NCBI GenBank assembly: GCA_028692255.1
Contig: JAQUXS010000024.1
Coordinates: forward strand, 1 to 35,577
Reading direction: 5' to 3'
From: Clostridium sp.
Lineage (GTDB): Bacteria; Bacillota; Clostridia; Clostridiales; Clostridiaceae
DNA: 35,577 bases
The first letter of the stretch is position 1. Each line of letters begins with the position of its first letter. The translations under genes and the position numbers were made by a program. The notes beneath the pieces were generated by a model. That model made no database searches. It saw only the letters and a program-made list of their open reading frames with translations, and was not told the DNA's origin. Shown in pieces: positions 16,070 through 24,489 of this stretch.

Positions 16070-17314
16070 ATGAAAAAAATTAAATTCACTAGGGAAAATA
16101 TTGCGCTCACAGCGATTGTAATATTATCTGCAATATTAAATCTTGAAAATTTAAGTATAGAAGGTTATGGAAATTCCTATTATGCTTCAGATATAAAAAG
16201 TATGGCTATGAGTTTTAAGAATTTCTTCTTTATTTAGTAAAGAAGTCTTTTGAAACTGCTGCAGGACTTTTGACAGGATTATTTCTTGCAATAACGCCAT
16301 TTTTTGCAGTAGTAATCAGAAATAATACTATTGATACTATTCTAATAATGTTTTTACTTTTTGCACTGTGGGCTTTATCTATTGCAGCGAGAAAAGGCAG
16401 CTTTAAATATTTAATTCTGTGCATGGTTTTTATAGGACTTGTATTTAATGTAAAAATGGTTGAAGTGTATTTAATAGTTTCAGAATGGAACTTATAGTAG
16501 GACATAATGGTTCTGAAAGATTTTCATTTGGAAGTTCAAGCAATAATGGCGATGGTATGGGAGGTGGTGCTCCAAATGGGGCCTATGAGCGGTAATAAAA
16601 ATCAAGGTAGTCCTCAAGGGGGTGAATCAGGGATCTAAAGGCACACAACAGTGTGGCCAAGGTGGAAGTTCAGGACAACTCCAAGGTACGTTTGGTGGAC
16701 AAGTTACAGCTGGAGTTACTAGCAGCACTGTTTGCTACATCGGCTACACATTTACTTCAGCTTTATTGGTTTATAGATTACTCTATTATTGTAAAAGTAT
16801 TAATTGGAGTGGTTGGTGTGTTAACTTTAATATCCTCAATAGCCCTTATAGCGATGAATATTTTAGAGCAAAGAGGTTATAGTTTAAAACAAAATGTAGA
16901 TTCTAAGCTTAAAAATAAGATAACAGCTATAGTGATAGCTACTATAATAGTAACTCCATTAGTTGGATCAACGACTGTATTGTTCAATAAATTAAATGGT
17001 TCATTCCCTGCAGCTGCTTTGGAACTTTTATCCAGTGACAGTATTGGTGGATGGTAAAGTGGGGCACCAAAAATAAATAATAAAGATAGTGTAGTAAAAT
17101 TTCATGGCAACAATAAGTCTGATGGATCAAGTAACATGGGTATGGCACAAAGTGAAATACTTACATAGGTTAAAAAGGCAGGTAAACTTGTAGATTCAAG
17201 CAAATACAGTGATAATATTCCATCAAACAATAGTAATTCAAATAGTATGGATGGCCAAAATTCACAGCAACAGCTGTATGACTTAAAAAGTTATACAGAT
17301 AACTTAAACAAGTA
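16070..17314 (+). pseudogene. Degraded GT39-type glycosyltransferase (YkcB-like)
   Basis: Pieces of one protein lie in order but in different frames. 16070-16237 is the N-terminus (MKKIKFTRENIALTAIVILS... to MAMSFKNFFF, stop). 16237-16497 resumes at VKKSFETAAGLL and runs through ITPFFAVVIRNNTIDTILIM. 16488-16595 has ELIVGHNGSERFSFG and the start of a Gly/Asn-rich loop. A further frame continues that loop to about 16720. 16710-17057 holds the last helices (SIIVKVLIGVVGVL, NGSFPAAALELL). 17058-17314 is the soluble tail, ending DLKSYTDNLNK, with another internal stop. The active-site loop after the first helix and most middle helices are deleted. Family members transfer sugars from polyprenyl phosphate. 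It is non-functional; open frames inside it are not separate genes. Confidence 0.85.
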
Positions 17315-17330
17315 GATTATAAGGGGGTTA

Positions 17331-17376
17331 CCGTATTAGCATAATAAAATTAAATGCTAGTGTGGCGGCATTTTTT
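17331..17376 (+). terminator. Possible terminator of the decayed glycosyltransferase
   Basis: ATTAGCAT (17335-17342) pairs with ATGCTAGT (17354-17361), extended by CCGT/GTGG-type pairs, followed after CGGCA by TTTTTTATC. The stem is imperfect. Confidence 0.45.
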
Positions 17377-17414
17377 ATCAAAATTTTAGTTGAAAAAGAT
17401 AAGAAATAAAGGGT

Positions 17415-17556
17415 ACAAGTAATAGGAAAAAGTTAATAATTAAAAGTTGTGGATGATTTTCGGATTTGCTGAATAATTCGCATCACTTGTTCACTATTAC
17501 TTATAAAATGGGACCGCTGCACTATTTTTTAGTGCGAATCCTATGCCTTAAAGGAG
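17415..17556 (+). promoter_or_regulatory. Structured leader with a T-box-like tail
   Basis: AAGTAATAG (from about 17415) pairs perfectly with CTATTACTT (ending about 17503). Inside it GTGGATG can pair with CATCAC. It is followed by TGGGACCGC (17509-17517), which fits the T-box core TGGNACCGC, and by the hairpin GCACTA/TAGTGC (17519-17535) just before the AAAGGAG of the downstream gene. A full T-box stem I and a specifier codon are not evident and there is no T-run. It may be a relic or an unrelated structured leader. Confidence 0.35.
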
Positions 17557-17569
17557 ATGAATTTATACA

Positions 17570-19084
17570 ATGCTGAAAAAAATAAAACATTTAAAAAAAT
17601 ACCAAGTAATTGAGCTAGTAACATTAACAATTATAACTTTAATATTAATAAATACACTTTTTATAAATCCTATTATAGGTAAGAAAGATAATGGAGATTT
17701 TGAAAGATTATACTTATATGGTGGGTTAGAAAATATATCTTCAAAATACAAAGATGTATATGATGGTTTCTTACATACGAATTATAAAATATCCAGCCTT
17801 GGCATTTGGTTGCTTTTTTATAAAGACTGGGTTTCTGGAACTATTTTACTTAAAATAGCTGTAATTATTTTTGAGATTAGTCATCTATTTTTAAGCAATT
17901 TGTTTGACATAAGATATTTAGCTTTTACGTACTCAATTGTATTTTTAATTGGCATTTTTCTTATTCTAAATTTTAAAAAATTTTCTAATTTACTAAGAAT
18001 AATTGCTGGTATATTTATAATTTTATTTTTTACAGATACATCATATTTATCTTTTTTTAATTCTTTTTTTGGAGAAGCAGGGACAATTGTATTTTTCTTT
18101 TTAACTATTGGTACTTATTTAAATTTAATAGGTAAAGAAAAGCCTAAAAAACTAGATTTTATATGGTTTTTCATAGCATCAGCTGCTTTTTTAACATCTA
18201 AGTCCCAGGAATTGCCTCTTATGTTTTTTATGATAATTATATATGCGGCATTATTTTGTTACTATAGAGAAAAAAATATTAGAAAATGTATTGTAATATC
18301 ATCTTTAGCTGTAATTCTACTTTGTACAGCTTCTTATTTGTCATTAACATCTACAATGAATGAAAATAATATGTATCAATCAGTTTTCTCAGGTGTGCTT
18401 AGAGACTCTAAAACACCTAAAAGTGATTTAAAGGAACTTGGAGTAGATAAAAGATTTATGAAATTTTATGGTCAGTCATTTTATACGTCTATTCCTGGGA
18501 AAGATCCAGAAGGAGAAGATATGTTGAAAAATTTTTATCCTAAACTTTCTCCAGTTAAAATATTATTTTTTTATCTTAACCATCCAGATAGATTTTGGCA
18601 AAAGATTGTTGATTCTGCTAATAATGCTTATAATTTTACTGTACCAGCTAAATGTAATTTTGCAAGGGGACAGTATAGTAAAAATAAGCTTGTAAATAAT
18701 TTCAGAACAAATCTTATAAAAGAATGTCCTATGATTCATCATAATATATACTTCTTTCTTATATTTTCACTGCTATATTTAGTAATATCAACTATTTATT
18801 TTGTAACGCATAAGGATAAAAGTGAACGCCTTTTAATATTAATGCTGCTATTTATTTTAGCTTCTGGGTCATCTCAATTTATTCTTCCAGTTATAGGTTC
18901 AGGTCATGGTGATTTTGGAAAACATTTATTTTTACTAAATTTGTCTTATGATATTATGTATGGAATAGTTATATTATGGTTTATAAATAGCTGCTCTTTT
19001 ATTATCAGAAATCAACCAAAAATTTCTTTGATTTTTATGAAAATAAATAAAATTTGTATTTTTAGAAAAACTATACATAAATAG
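17570..19084 (+). CDS. Polytopic membrane glycosyltransferase-like protein (WsfD-like)
   Basis: 504 residues, about ten to twelve membrane helices. After the first helix comes the loop KKDNGDFERLYLYGGLE, which resembles the NGDF/NxDF signature at the start of S-layer glycan hexosyltransferases of the WsfD type. Later blocks are FFTDTSYLSFFNSFFGEAG, FLTSKSQELPL and a large extracytoplasmic loop (about 265-390), then SGHGDFGKHLFLLNLSYD near the end. It would attach a hexose to a surface glycan using a lipid-linked donor. AAAGGAG lies about 13 bases upstream of the ATG, rather far. The leader is unusual (17415-17556). Its place next to a PAP2 phosphatase and a GT-C enzyme fits envelope glycosylation. 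The family call is moderate. Confidence 0.65.
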   Translation: MLKKIKHLKKYQVIELVTLTIITLILINTLFINPIIGKKDNGDFERLYLYGGLENISSKYKDVYDGFLHTNYKISSLGIWLLFYKDWVSGTILLKIAVIIFEISHLFLSNLFDIRYLAFTYSIVFLIGIFLILNFKKFSNLLRIIAGIFIILFFTDTSYLSFFNSFFGEAGTIVFFFLTIGTYLNLIGKEKPKKLDFIWFFIASAAFLTSKSQELPLMFFMIIIYAALFCYYREKNIRKCIVISSLAVILLCTASYLSLTSTMNENNMYQSVFSGVLRDSKTPKSDLKELGVDKRFMKFYGQSFYTSIPGKDPEGEDMLKNFYPKLSPVKILFFYLNHPDRFWQKIVDSANNAYNFTVPAKCNFARGQYSKNKLVNNFRTNLIKECPMIHHNIYFFLIFSLLYLVISTIYFVTHKDKSERLLILMLLFILASGSSQFILPVIGSGHGDFGKHLFLLNLSYDIMYGIVILWFINSCSFIIRNQPKISLIFMKINKICIFRKTIHK

Positions 19085-19100
19085 GGAAGCTTATATATTT

Positions 19101-19132
19101 TTGACATATAGTATATAATTAGTAGTATATAA
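19101..19132 (+). promoter_or_regulatory. Promoter of the AraC gene with direct repeats
   Basis: A perfect TTGACA (19101-19106) is followed by candidate -10 boxes TAGTAT (19123-19128) or TATATA (19126-19131). AGTATATAA occurs twice (19110-19118 and 19124-19132), a direct repeat of 14-base period that could be an AraC autoregulatory site. Confidence 0.5.
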
Positions 19133-19151
19133 CTTTACTTGAGGTGAAAAA

Positions 19152-20390
19152 ATGGAACTAAATATGTCAAAATCATTCGAATTGTTTAATGCTAATACAG
19201 TTTGCGAACATTTATCTAAAATGATTGGGACTTCAGTTTACTATGTTGATAATGAGAATTTAATAAAATATTCATCTATTTTGGGAGAATTAGAAATTAA
19301 TTACAGCAATGAAGAATTTTTCGATAAATTATTTATGGACAGTAGGTTATGTAAATATCCAATAATAAGATTTAAAACTACAGGTGAAATTTTCTTTGCT
19401 ATAAATTTATTTTTTAATAAAAAAAATGAAGGAAAATTTATTGTAGGACCATTTCTATATCCTCAAATTTTTTCTCAGTCATTTTATTCTCAGAGCTCTA
19501 AAATGAAATTAGCAGATAAAAAAAACATATTGGACAAAATAGGATTAAACAAAATAATAAGCACATGTATAATATGTTACTATTTAATATATAACAAATG
19601 GCTAGATGAAGAAACTATAATAAAAAATAATATTGAATATAAAGAATTAATAGATTATGTAAAATTAAATATTGAGAATTATAAAATTAAAGAAGAGAAT
19701 GATAATTTTTATTATAATATTTTAGTTTTTGAAAAGAAACTAGCTTTTGCTATAATGAAAGGAAATAAAAAGAACATTGTAAAATTATTAAAGGAGTATC
19801 AACATATTAATACAAACATTTTATATTCTAATGATATAATAAAAAATACTAAAATCAAGGGAATATGTATTATATCAGGCATTTCAAAAGTATCAATGCA
19901 AAATCATTTGAATTACATTACAGCATGCTGTGTTAGAGACTTCTATATTAATAAATTGGAATCTTTAAATGAACTTTCAAAAATAAATAATTTAATAATT
20001 GAAATGGTTTATGATTTTGTTCAAAGAATTAACGAAATGAATAATCCTAATAAATATACTTATACAATAGCTAAATGTAAAGATTTTATTGATAATCATA
20101 TTTATGATAAAATAACTTCATCTGACATTTCAAGTCATTTTGGACTAAATGCATCTTATTTTTCTCAGAAATTTAAACACGAAGTAGGTATAAGTCCTAC
20201 TCAATATATTTTATCGAGTAAAATTCAAGAGGCAAAAAAACTAATTAGAAATTCCAATAAATCAATTATTGATATTTCACTACTTCTAAATTTTCATGAT
20301 CAAAGTCATTTTACAAAGACTTTTAAAAAATATACTGGTTATTCGCCTAAAACTTTTGAAAATTTAAATATTGAAGATAAATATTGTTAA
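19152..20390 (+). CDS. AraC family transcriptional regulator
   Basis: 412 residues. The C-terminus (about 310-405) is a double helix-turn-helix: KITSSDISSHFGLNASYFSQ for the first, then SIIDISLLLNFHDQSHFTKT and KKYTGYSPKTF, the standard AraC/XylS signature. The N-terminal 290 residues form a sensor region I do not recognise; it is soluble, rich in Asn, Ile and Lys, with hydrophobic stretches such as IISTCIICYYLIYNKW. It may bind a small ligand. No receiver domain is present. Start: ATG at 19152 after GAGGTG. It is monocistronic, ended by a 20-bp stem terminator, and no obvious target lies beside it; autoregulation is suggested by the repeats in its promoter. Confidence 0.88.
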   Translation: MELNMSKSFELFNANTVCEHLSKMIGTSVYYVDNENLIKYSSILGELEINYSNEEFFDKLFMDSRLCKYPIIRFKTTGEIFFAINLFFNKKNEGKFIVGPFLYPQIFSQSFYSQSSKMKLADKKNILDKIGLNKIISTCIICYYLIYNKWLDEETIIKNNIEYKELIDYVKLNIENYKIKEENDNFYYNILVFEKKLAFAIMKGNKKNIVKLLKEYQHINTNILYSNDIIKNTKIKGICIISGISKVSMQNHLNYITACCVRDFYINKLESLNELSKINNLIIEMVYDFVQRINEMNNPNKYTYTIAKCKDFIDNHIYDKITSSDISSHFGLNASYFSQKFKHEVGISPTQYILSSKIQEAKKLIRNSNKSIIDISLLLNFHDQSHFTKTFKKYTGYSPKTFENLNIEDKYC

Positions 20391-20412
20391 TATTAACAAT
20401 AACATTTTTCAT

Positions 20413-20456
20413 AAAAATAAGAAAAGAAGTGGCTATCCGCTTCTTTTCTTATTTTT
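20413..20456. terminator. Strong bidirectional terminator
   Basis: AAAAATAAGAAAAGAAGTGG (20413-20432) pairs with 20437-20456 over 20 bp with one G-U and a CTAT loop. T-runs end the stem on both strands, so it terminates the AraC gene and the convergent 27-residue ORF. Confidence 0.9.
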
Positions 20457-20465
20457 AGCTAATTA

Positions 20466-20549
20466 TTAGCCTCTTTTTTTTGATTTACCATTATCTTTTC
20501 TTTCATTGTTTGATTTTGAGTCGTTAGATTCATTATTTTTTCTAGCCAT
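20466..20549 (-). CDS. 27-residue highly charged small protein
   Basis: A short minus-strand reading frame that gene finders usually skip. ATG at 20549, an excellent GGAGGTG ribosome binding site 5-6 bases upstream (20555-20561), and a stop 10 bases before a strong bidirectional terminator. The product begins MARKNNESNDSKSNNERKDN and ends GKSKKRG. It is entirely hydrophilic, rich in Lys, Asn, Ser and Arg, with no Cys and no membrane segment, and is likely disordered. Small basic Asn/Ser/Lys-rich proteins of this type occur in clostridia without known function. Translation is inferred from the ribosome binding site and terminator placement. Confidence 0.6.
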   Translation of the reverse strand: MARKNNESNDSKSNNERKDNGKSKKRG

Positions 20550-20700
20550 AATAACACCTCCTTCGTTGCTTACTAGTATTATTATCTTTTTTTAACTTTT
20601 TATACTACCTGAGGGAAATTTATTATATAAATAAATTTGATTTTAATTTAATTACAATATATAATTTGATAGAATTAAAAATTTTAAATAGGTGATTAAA

Positions 20701-21414
20701 ATGAAAGAAAGATTGCAAAAATTCATGGCAAGCTGCGGAGTTGCATCCCGTAGAAGCAGTGAAAAATTAATAAAAGCTGGAAAAGTTACAGTAAACAGCA
20801 ATATAATAACTGAATTAGGTGAGAAGGTAGACCCTAATATTGATATAGTATGTGTTAATGGTGAAAAAATAAAACCTGAAATGAGAAATATTTATATTTT
20901 GTTAAATAAACCCGAAGGATATTTATGCACGTTAAAGGATACAAGAGATAGAAAGACAGTTTTAGATCTTACATCTGAAATAAATGAACGAATTTTCCCT
21001 ATAGGTCGTTTGGATTATGATACTTCTGGTTTAATTATAATGACTAATGATGGAAGCATATATAATAAAGTAATTCATCCACGTGAAAAGATCAATAAAA
21101 TATATGAAGCATGTATAAAAGGAACGCCAACTAAAGATGAAATGGATAAATTCCGCACTGGGATTGACATTGGAGACTATATAACTGCGCAAGCTGATAT
21201 TAAAATTATGAGCAGTAATAATAAAACCTCAAATGTTAAAATTACAATACATGAAGGTAAAAAAAGACAAATAAGAAGAATGTGTAAGTCAATAGGTCAC
21301 CATGTTATTACTTTAAGAAGAGTAGCCATTGGGAATATCGTCCTTTCAAATTTAGAAAAAGGTCAGTTTAGATACTTAACTGAAAAGGAAATATCATATA
21401 TTAAGAACTTATGA
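20701..21414 (+). CDS. Pseudouridine synthase, RluB/RsuA family
   Basis: 237 residues from the ATG at 20701, six bases after AGGTG. The in-frame GTG at 20692 falls inside that site. An S4 RNA-binding domain comes first (1-60, ERLQKFMASCGVASRRSSEK), then the RsuA-type catalytic domain with GRLDYDTSGLIIMTNDG, whose Asp after RL is the catalytic nucleophile, and EGKKRQIRRMC, the conserved basic motif. It converts specific uridines of 16S or 23S rRNA to pseudouridine. In Firmicutes the family is usually called RluB. It opens a housekeeping run with RpiR, the BaiN flavoprotein, cmk and ispH. Confidence 0.92.
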   Translation: MKERLQKFMASCGVASRRSSEKLIKAGKVTVNSNIITELGEKVDPNIDIVCVNGEKIKPEMRNIYILLNKPEGYLCTLKDTRDRKTVLDLTSEINERIFPIGRLDYDTSGLIIMTNDGSIYNKVIHPREKINKIYEACIKGTPTKDEMDKFRTGIDIGDYITAQADIKIMSSNNKTSNVKITIHEGKKRQIRRMCKSIGHHVITLRRVAIGNIVLSNLEKGQFRYLTEKEISYIKNL

Positions 21415-21501
21415 TATTTATTGATATGAACATTAATTGATGATAAAATATAATAAGCTGCTGATATGGCTTTCGTTCTAAAGAAAGGAATGACACACCT
21501 A

Positions 21502-22386
21502 ATGGATAATGTCACGTCAAATTACAAATATGATTTAATGAGAACGATTCAGCAAAAATTCTCAAGACTTAGTAAAGGTCAAAAATTAATAGCTGAATAT
21601 ATTCTAAAACATTATGATAAAGCTGCTTTTATGACTGCAGCAAAGCTCGGAAACAGTGTAAAAGTAAGTGAGTCTACTGTAGTTAGATTTGCAAATGAAC
21701 TTGGGTTTAGTGGATATCCTCAACTTCAAAAAGCACTTCAAGAATTGATTAAAAATAAGCTTACTACAGTTCAAAGGCTTGAAATATCCAATAATCTTAT
21801 ATGTGAAGAAAATGCTTTGAAAGGTGTTCTTAAGGCTGATATGGAAAACATAAGAACAACCCTTGAGAAGATAAATCATAATACTTTTAATGATGTTGTA
21901 AATTGCATTTTTAAAGCAAAAAAAATATACATAATTGGGCTTAGGAGTTCTACAGCCCTTTCAGAATTTCTTGGATTTTATTTAAATTTGATATTGGATA
22001 ATGTTAACATAGTTGCTTATGGAATGAGTGACATATTTGAACAAATAATAAATATTTCCAGTGATGATCTTGTAATTGGAATTGGGTTCCCAAGATATGC
22101 AGCAAGAACAATTGAAGCATTAAACTATGCACAGAGCAAACATACAAAAGTTGTTGCAATAACAGACAGTTTGTTATCACCTCTTGCAACAAAAGCTGAT
22201 TATACATTAATTGCCCAAAGCAATATGGCATCATTTGTAGACTCTCTTGTGGCACCTTTAAGTGTTATAAATGCACTTATAGTTGCAGTAGGGCTTAGAG
22301 AAAAAGGGAAAATTTCAAATACATTTGAAAATCTTGAAAATATATGGCAAGAATATCAAGTTTATTCTTTTAAAAACAGCAATTAA
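21502..22386 (+). CDS. MurR/RpiR family transcriptional regulator
   Basis: 294 residues from the ATG at 21502, about 11 bases after AAAGAAAGGA; ATG codons at 21490 and 21466 are in frame but less well placed. The N-terminal HTH (about 1-80) has LSKGQKLIAEYILKH and VSESTVVRFANELGFSGYP, the RpiR signature. The C-terminus (about 115-255) is a phosphosugar-binding SIS domain with KIYIIGLRSSTALSEF, then VIGIGFPRYAARTIEALNYA and VVAITDSLLSPLATKAD. It should sense a sugar phosphate, such as an amino-sugar phosphate from cell-wall turnover. No sugar catabolic gene lies next to it, so its target is elsewhere. It is followed by a terminator at 22385-22410. Confidence 0.9.
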   Translation: MDNVTSNYKYDLMRTIQQKFSRLSKGQKLIAEYILKHYDKAAFMTAAKLGNSVKVSESTVVRFANELGFSGYPQLQKALQELIKNKLTTVQRLEISNNLICEENALKGVLKADMENIRTTLEKINHNTFNDVVNCIFKAKKIYIIGLRSSTALSEFLGFYLNLILDNVNIVAYGMSDIFEQIINISSDDLVIGIGFPRYAARTIEALNYAQSKHTKVVAITDSLLSPLATKADYTLIAQSNMASFVDSLVAPLSVINALIVAVGLREKGKISNTFENLENIWQEYQVYSFKNSN

Positions 22387-22410
22387 AAGTAGGGATTTCC
22401 TACTTTTTTA
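22385..22410 (+). terminator. Intrinsic terminator after the RpiR gene
   Basis: AAAAGTAGG (22385-22393) pairs with CCTACTTTT (22399-22407), loop GATTT, followed by further T residues. It overlaps the last codon of the gene. Confidence 0.8.
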
Positions 22411-22446
22411 TTTTATTTATTATAAATTTATAAGGAAGTGATTTTT

Positions 22447-23664
22447 TTGAAAGACGTAGTTGTTTTAGGCGCTGGTCCTGCGGGAATGATGGCAGCAATA
22501 AGTGCTTCAAAAAAGCATGATGTAACTATTATTGATAGAAATGAGAAAGTGGGCAAGAAATTGTTCATTACGGGAAAAGGAAGATGCAATGTAACAAACA
22601 ATAGAGATATAAGTGAATTTTTTGATTTTATACCTGGAAATTCAACTTTCCTATACAGTTCACTTTATACTTTTACAAATAGGGATACAATAAATTTTTT
22701 TGAAAATAGAAATACACCTCTTAAAGTTGAAAGAGGTGAAAGGGTTTTTCCGGTTTCAGATAAATCATCTGATATAATAAAAGCCCTTAAAAATGAGATG
22801 GTTAATAACAATGTTAAAATCATTCTAAATACTAAAATTAGTGAAATAAAAATAGAAGGCAATAAAGTAACTGAACTAATAACAGATAAAGGTGAAAGCA
22901 TAAAAGCAAAACATTTTATAATTTGCACAGGTGGACTTTCATACCCTCAAACTGGTTCAACAGGAGACGGATATAAATTTGCTAAGTGTGCAGGACATAC
23001 AATTAAAGCTTTAAAACCTTCCCTTGTTCCAATTGAAATTAATGAGGAGTACATTAGTTCTCTTCAAGGTCTATCCTTAAAAAATGTTGAGTTGTCACTA
23101 AAATTAAATAATAAAACCATATACAGTGAATTTGGAGAAATGATTTTTACTCATTATGGAATTTCAGGTCCTATTGTTTTAAGTGCCAGTAGGTTTATAA
23201 ATAGCAGCAAAAATATAATTGCAAGTATAAACCTAAAGCCAGCACTTACAAGTGAAGAACTTGATAAAAGAATTCAAAGAGATTTTAAAAAAGTGTTAAA
23301 CAAAGACTTTAAAAATTCATTAAATGAACTTTTACCTCAAAAAATTATACCTTTAATAATTGAACTATCAGGAATAGATGAAAATAAAAAAGTAAATTCT
23401 ATAACAAAGGTTGAGAGAAATAAACTAATTAATCTAATACAAAACTTAAGTTTTACTGTAAAGGGAACAAGACCTATAGCTGAGGCCATTATAACATCTG
23501 GTGGAGTTAATATAAAAGAAGTTGATCCTTCAACTTTAAAATCAAAATTTGTGTCAAATCTTTCTTTTGCAGGTGAGATATTAGACCTTGATGGTTTTAC
23601 AGGTGGATATAATATTCAAATAGCACTTTCAACTGGATATTGTGCTGGAATTAGTGTGGATTAA
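22447..23664 (+). CDS. BaiN/RdsA-type NAD(P)/FAD-dependent oxidoreductase (HI0933 family)
   Basis: 405 residues from a TTG at 22447, preceded by AAGGAAG; a GTG at 22438 overlaps that site. The N-terminus VVVLGAGPAGMMAAISASKK is the FAD-binding Rossmann fold, followed by GKKLFITGKGRCNVTNN, a hallmark of the HI0933 family, ICTGGLSYPQTGSTGDGYKF, and the C-terminal FAD contact GEILDLDGFTGGYNIQIAL. Family members are flavoproteins of poorly defined role; BaiN, a clostridial relative, reduces bile acid intermediates, while most copies sit in housekeeping neighbourhoods like this one (next to cmk and ispH). A bile acid role should not be assumed here. Confidence 0.88.
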   Translation: MKDVVVLGAGPAGMMAAISASKKHDVTIIDRNEKVGKKLFITGKGRCNVTNNRDISEFFDFIPGNSTFLYSSLYTFTNRDTINFFENRNTPLKVERGERVFPVSDKSSDIIKALKNEMVNNNVKIILNTKISEIKIEGNKVTELITDKGESIKAKHFIICTGGLSYPQTGSTGDGYKFAKCAGHTIKALKPSLVPIEINEEYISSLQGLSLKNVELSLKLNNKTIYSEFGEMIFTHYGISGPIVLSASRFINSSKNIIASINLKPALTSEELDKRIQRDFKKVLNKDFKNSLNELLPQKIIPLIIELSGIDENKKVNSITKVERNKLINLIQNLSFTVKGTRPIAEAIITSGGVNIKEVDPSTLKSKFVSNLSFAGEILDLDGFTGGYNIQIALSTGYCAGISVD

Positions 23665-23807
23665 ATCTAAATTTTCCATAAATTTTTAAAGTTGAAAACA
23701 CATATGATATATTTAGGAGTATAATAATTTATGTAGTTTTAAAGGAATTCTTAAAATTTTATAGAATATGTAAAGTGGAGTTTTGTTGTAAGAAAGGCGG
23801 ATTTTAA

Positions 23808-24470
23808 TTGAATTTTTCTGTAGCAATAGATGGCCCTGCAGGTGCAGGTAAAAGTACAATAGCTAAAAAAATAGGAGATAAATTTCATCTCATGTACATA
23901 AATACAGGTGCAATGTATAGAGCAGTAACAGTATTTGCACTGAGAAAAAAAATATCCAATAACGATGTTCCTAAATTATGCACTATGATAGACAAATTAA
24001 ATATTCATTTTAAAGATGATAAAATATTAGTAAATGATGAAGATTTAAGTGATGAAATAACCACACCATTAATAAGTGAAAATGTATCTAACTTTGCAGC
24101 TGTAAAAGAAGTTAGAGAAAGACTTGTTTTACAACAAAAGAAAATAGCTAAACAGTATGATGTAATAATGGATGGAAGGGATATTGGTACTGTAGTATTA
24201 AAAGATGCAAATTATAAATTCTATTTAACTGCTTCATCTGATACAAGAGCTAAAAGAAGGTATAATGAGCTTAAGGATAAGGGAATTCAAGTTGAATATG
24301 ATAAAATACTAAGTGATATAATTAAAAGAGATTATATAGATTCACATAGAGAATTAAATCCGTTAAAAAAAGCAAAAGATGCTATTGAAATTGATTCGTC
24401 AGATATGAACATAGATGAAGTAGTTAATTTAATAAGTAATTATATAAATAAATCTACTGATAAATTTTAA
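23808..24470 (+). CDS. cmk: Cytidylate kinase
   Basis: 220 residues from a TTG at 23808, seven bases after AAAGGCGG; no ATG is available upstream in frame. The P-loop DGPAGAGKST covers 8-17. NTGAMYRAVT follows it and MDGRDIGTVVL is the conserved CMP-binding segment, with ELNPLKKAKDAIEIDSSD near the end. It phosphorylates CMP and dCMP with ATP, an essential step in pyrimidine salvage and lipid precursor supply. Only 19 bases separate it from the IspH-S1 gene, so the two are an operon, an arrangement common in clostridia. Confidence 0.95.
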   Translation: MNFSVAIDGPAGAGKSTIAKKIGDKFHLMYINTGAMYRAVTVFALRKKISNNDVPKLCTMIDKLNIHFKDDKILVNDEDLSDEITTPLISENVSNFAAVKEVRERLVLQQKKIAKQYDVIMDGRDIGTVVLKDANYKFYLTASSDTRAKRRYNELKDKGIQVEYDKILSDIIKRDYIDSHRELNPLKKAKDAIEIDSSDMNIDEVVNLISNYINKSTDKF

Positions 24471-24489
24471 TTATAACTGAGGTGATAAA

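Noticed and set aside
16270-17057. Several open frames of 75-134 codons between 16270 and 17057 that look like separate small membrane or Gly-rich proteins
   Set aside because: Their translations join, in order and across frame changes, into one GT39-type glycosyltransferase. They are pieces of a pseudogene and lack ribosome binding sites.
22004-22255. Gln/Leu/Cys-rich minus-strand open frame inside the RpiR gene
   Set aside because: It is a shadow of the SIS-domain coding strand, with no ribosome binding site and skewed composition.
22447-23664. Bile acid metabolism role for the BaiN-like flavoprotein
   Set aside because: The family is broad and this copy sits among housekeeping genes (rluB, cmk, ispH). 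No other bai-type gene is present.
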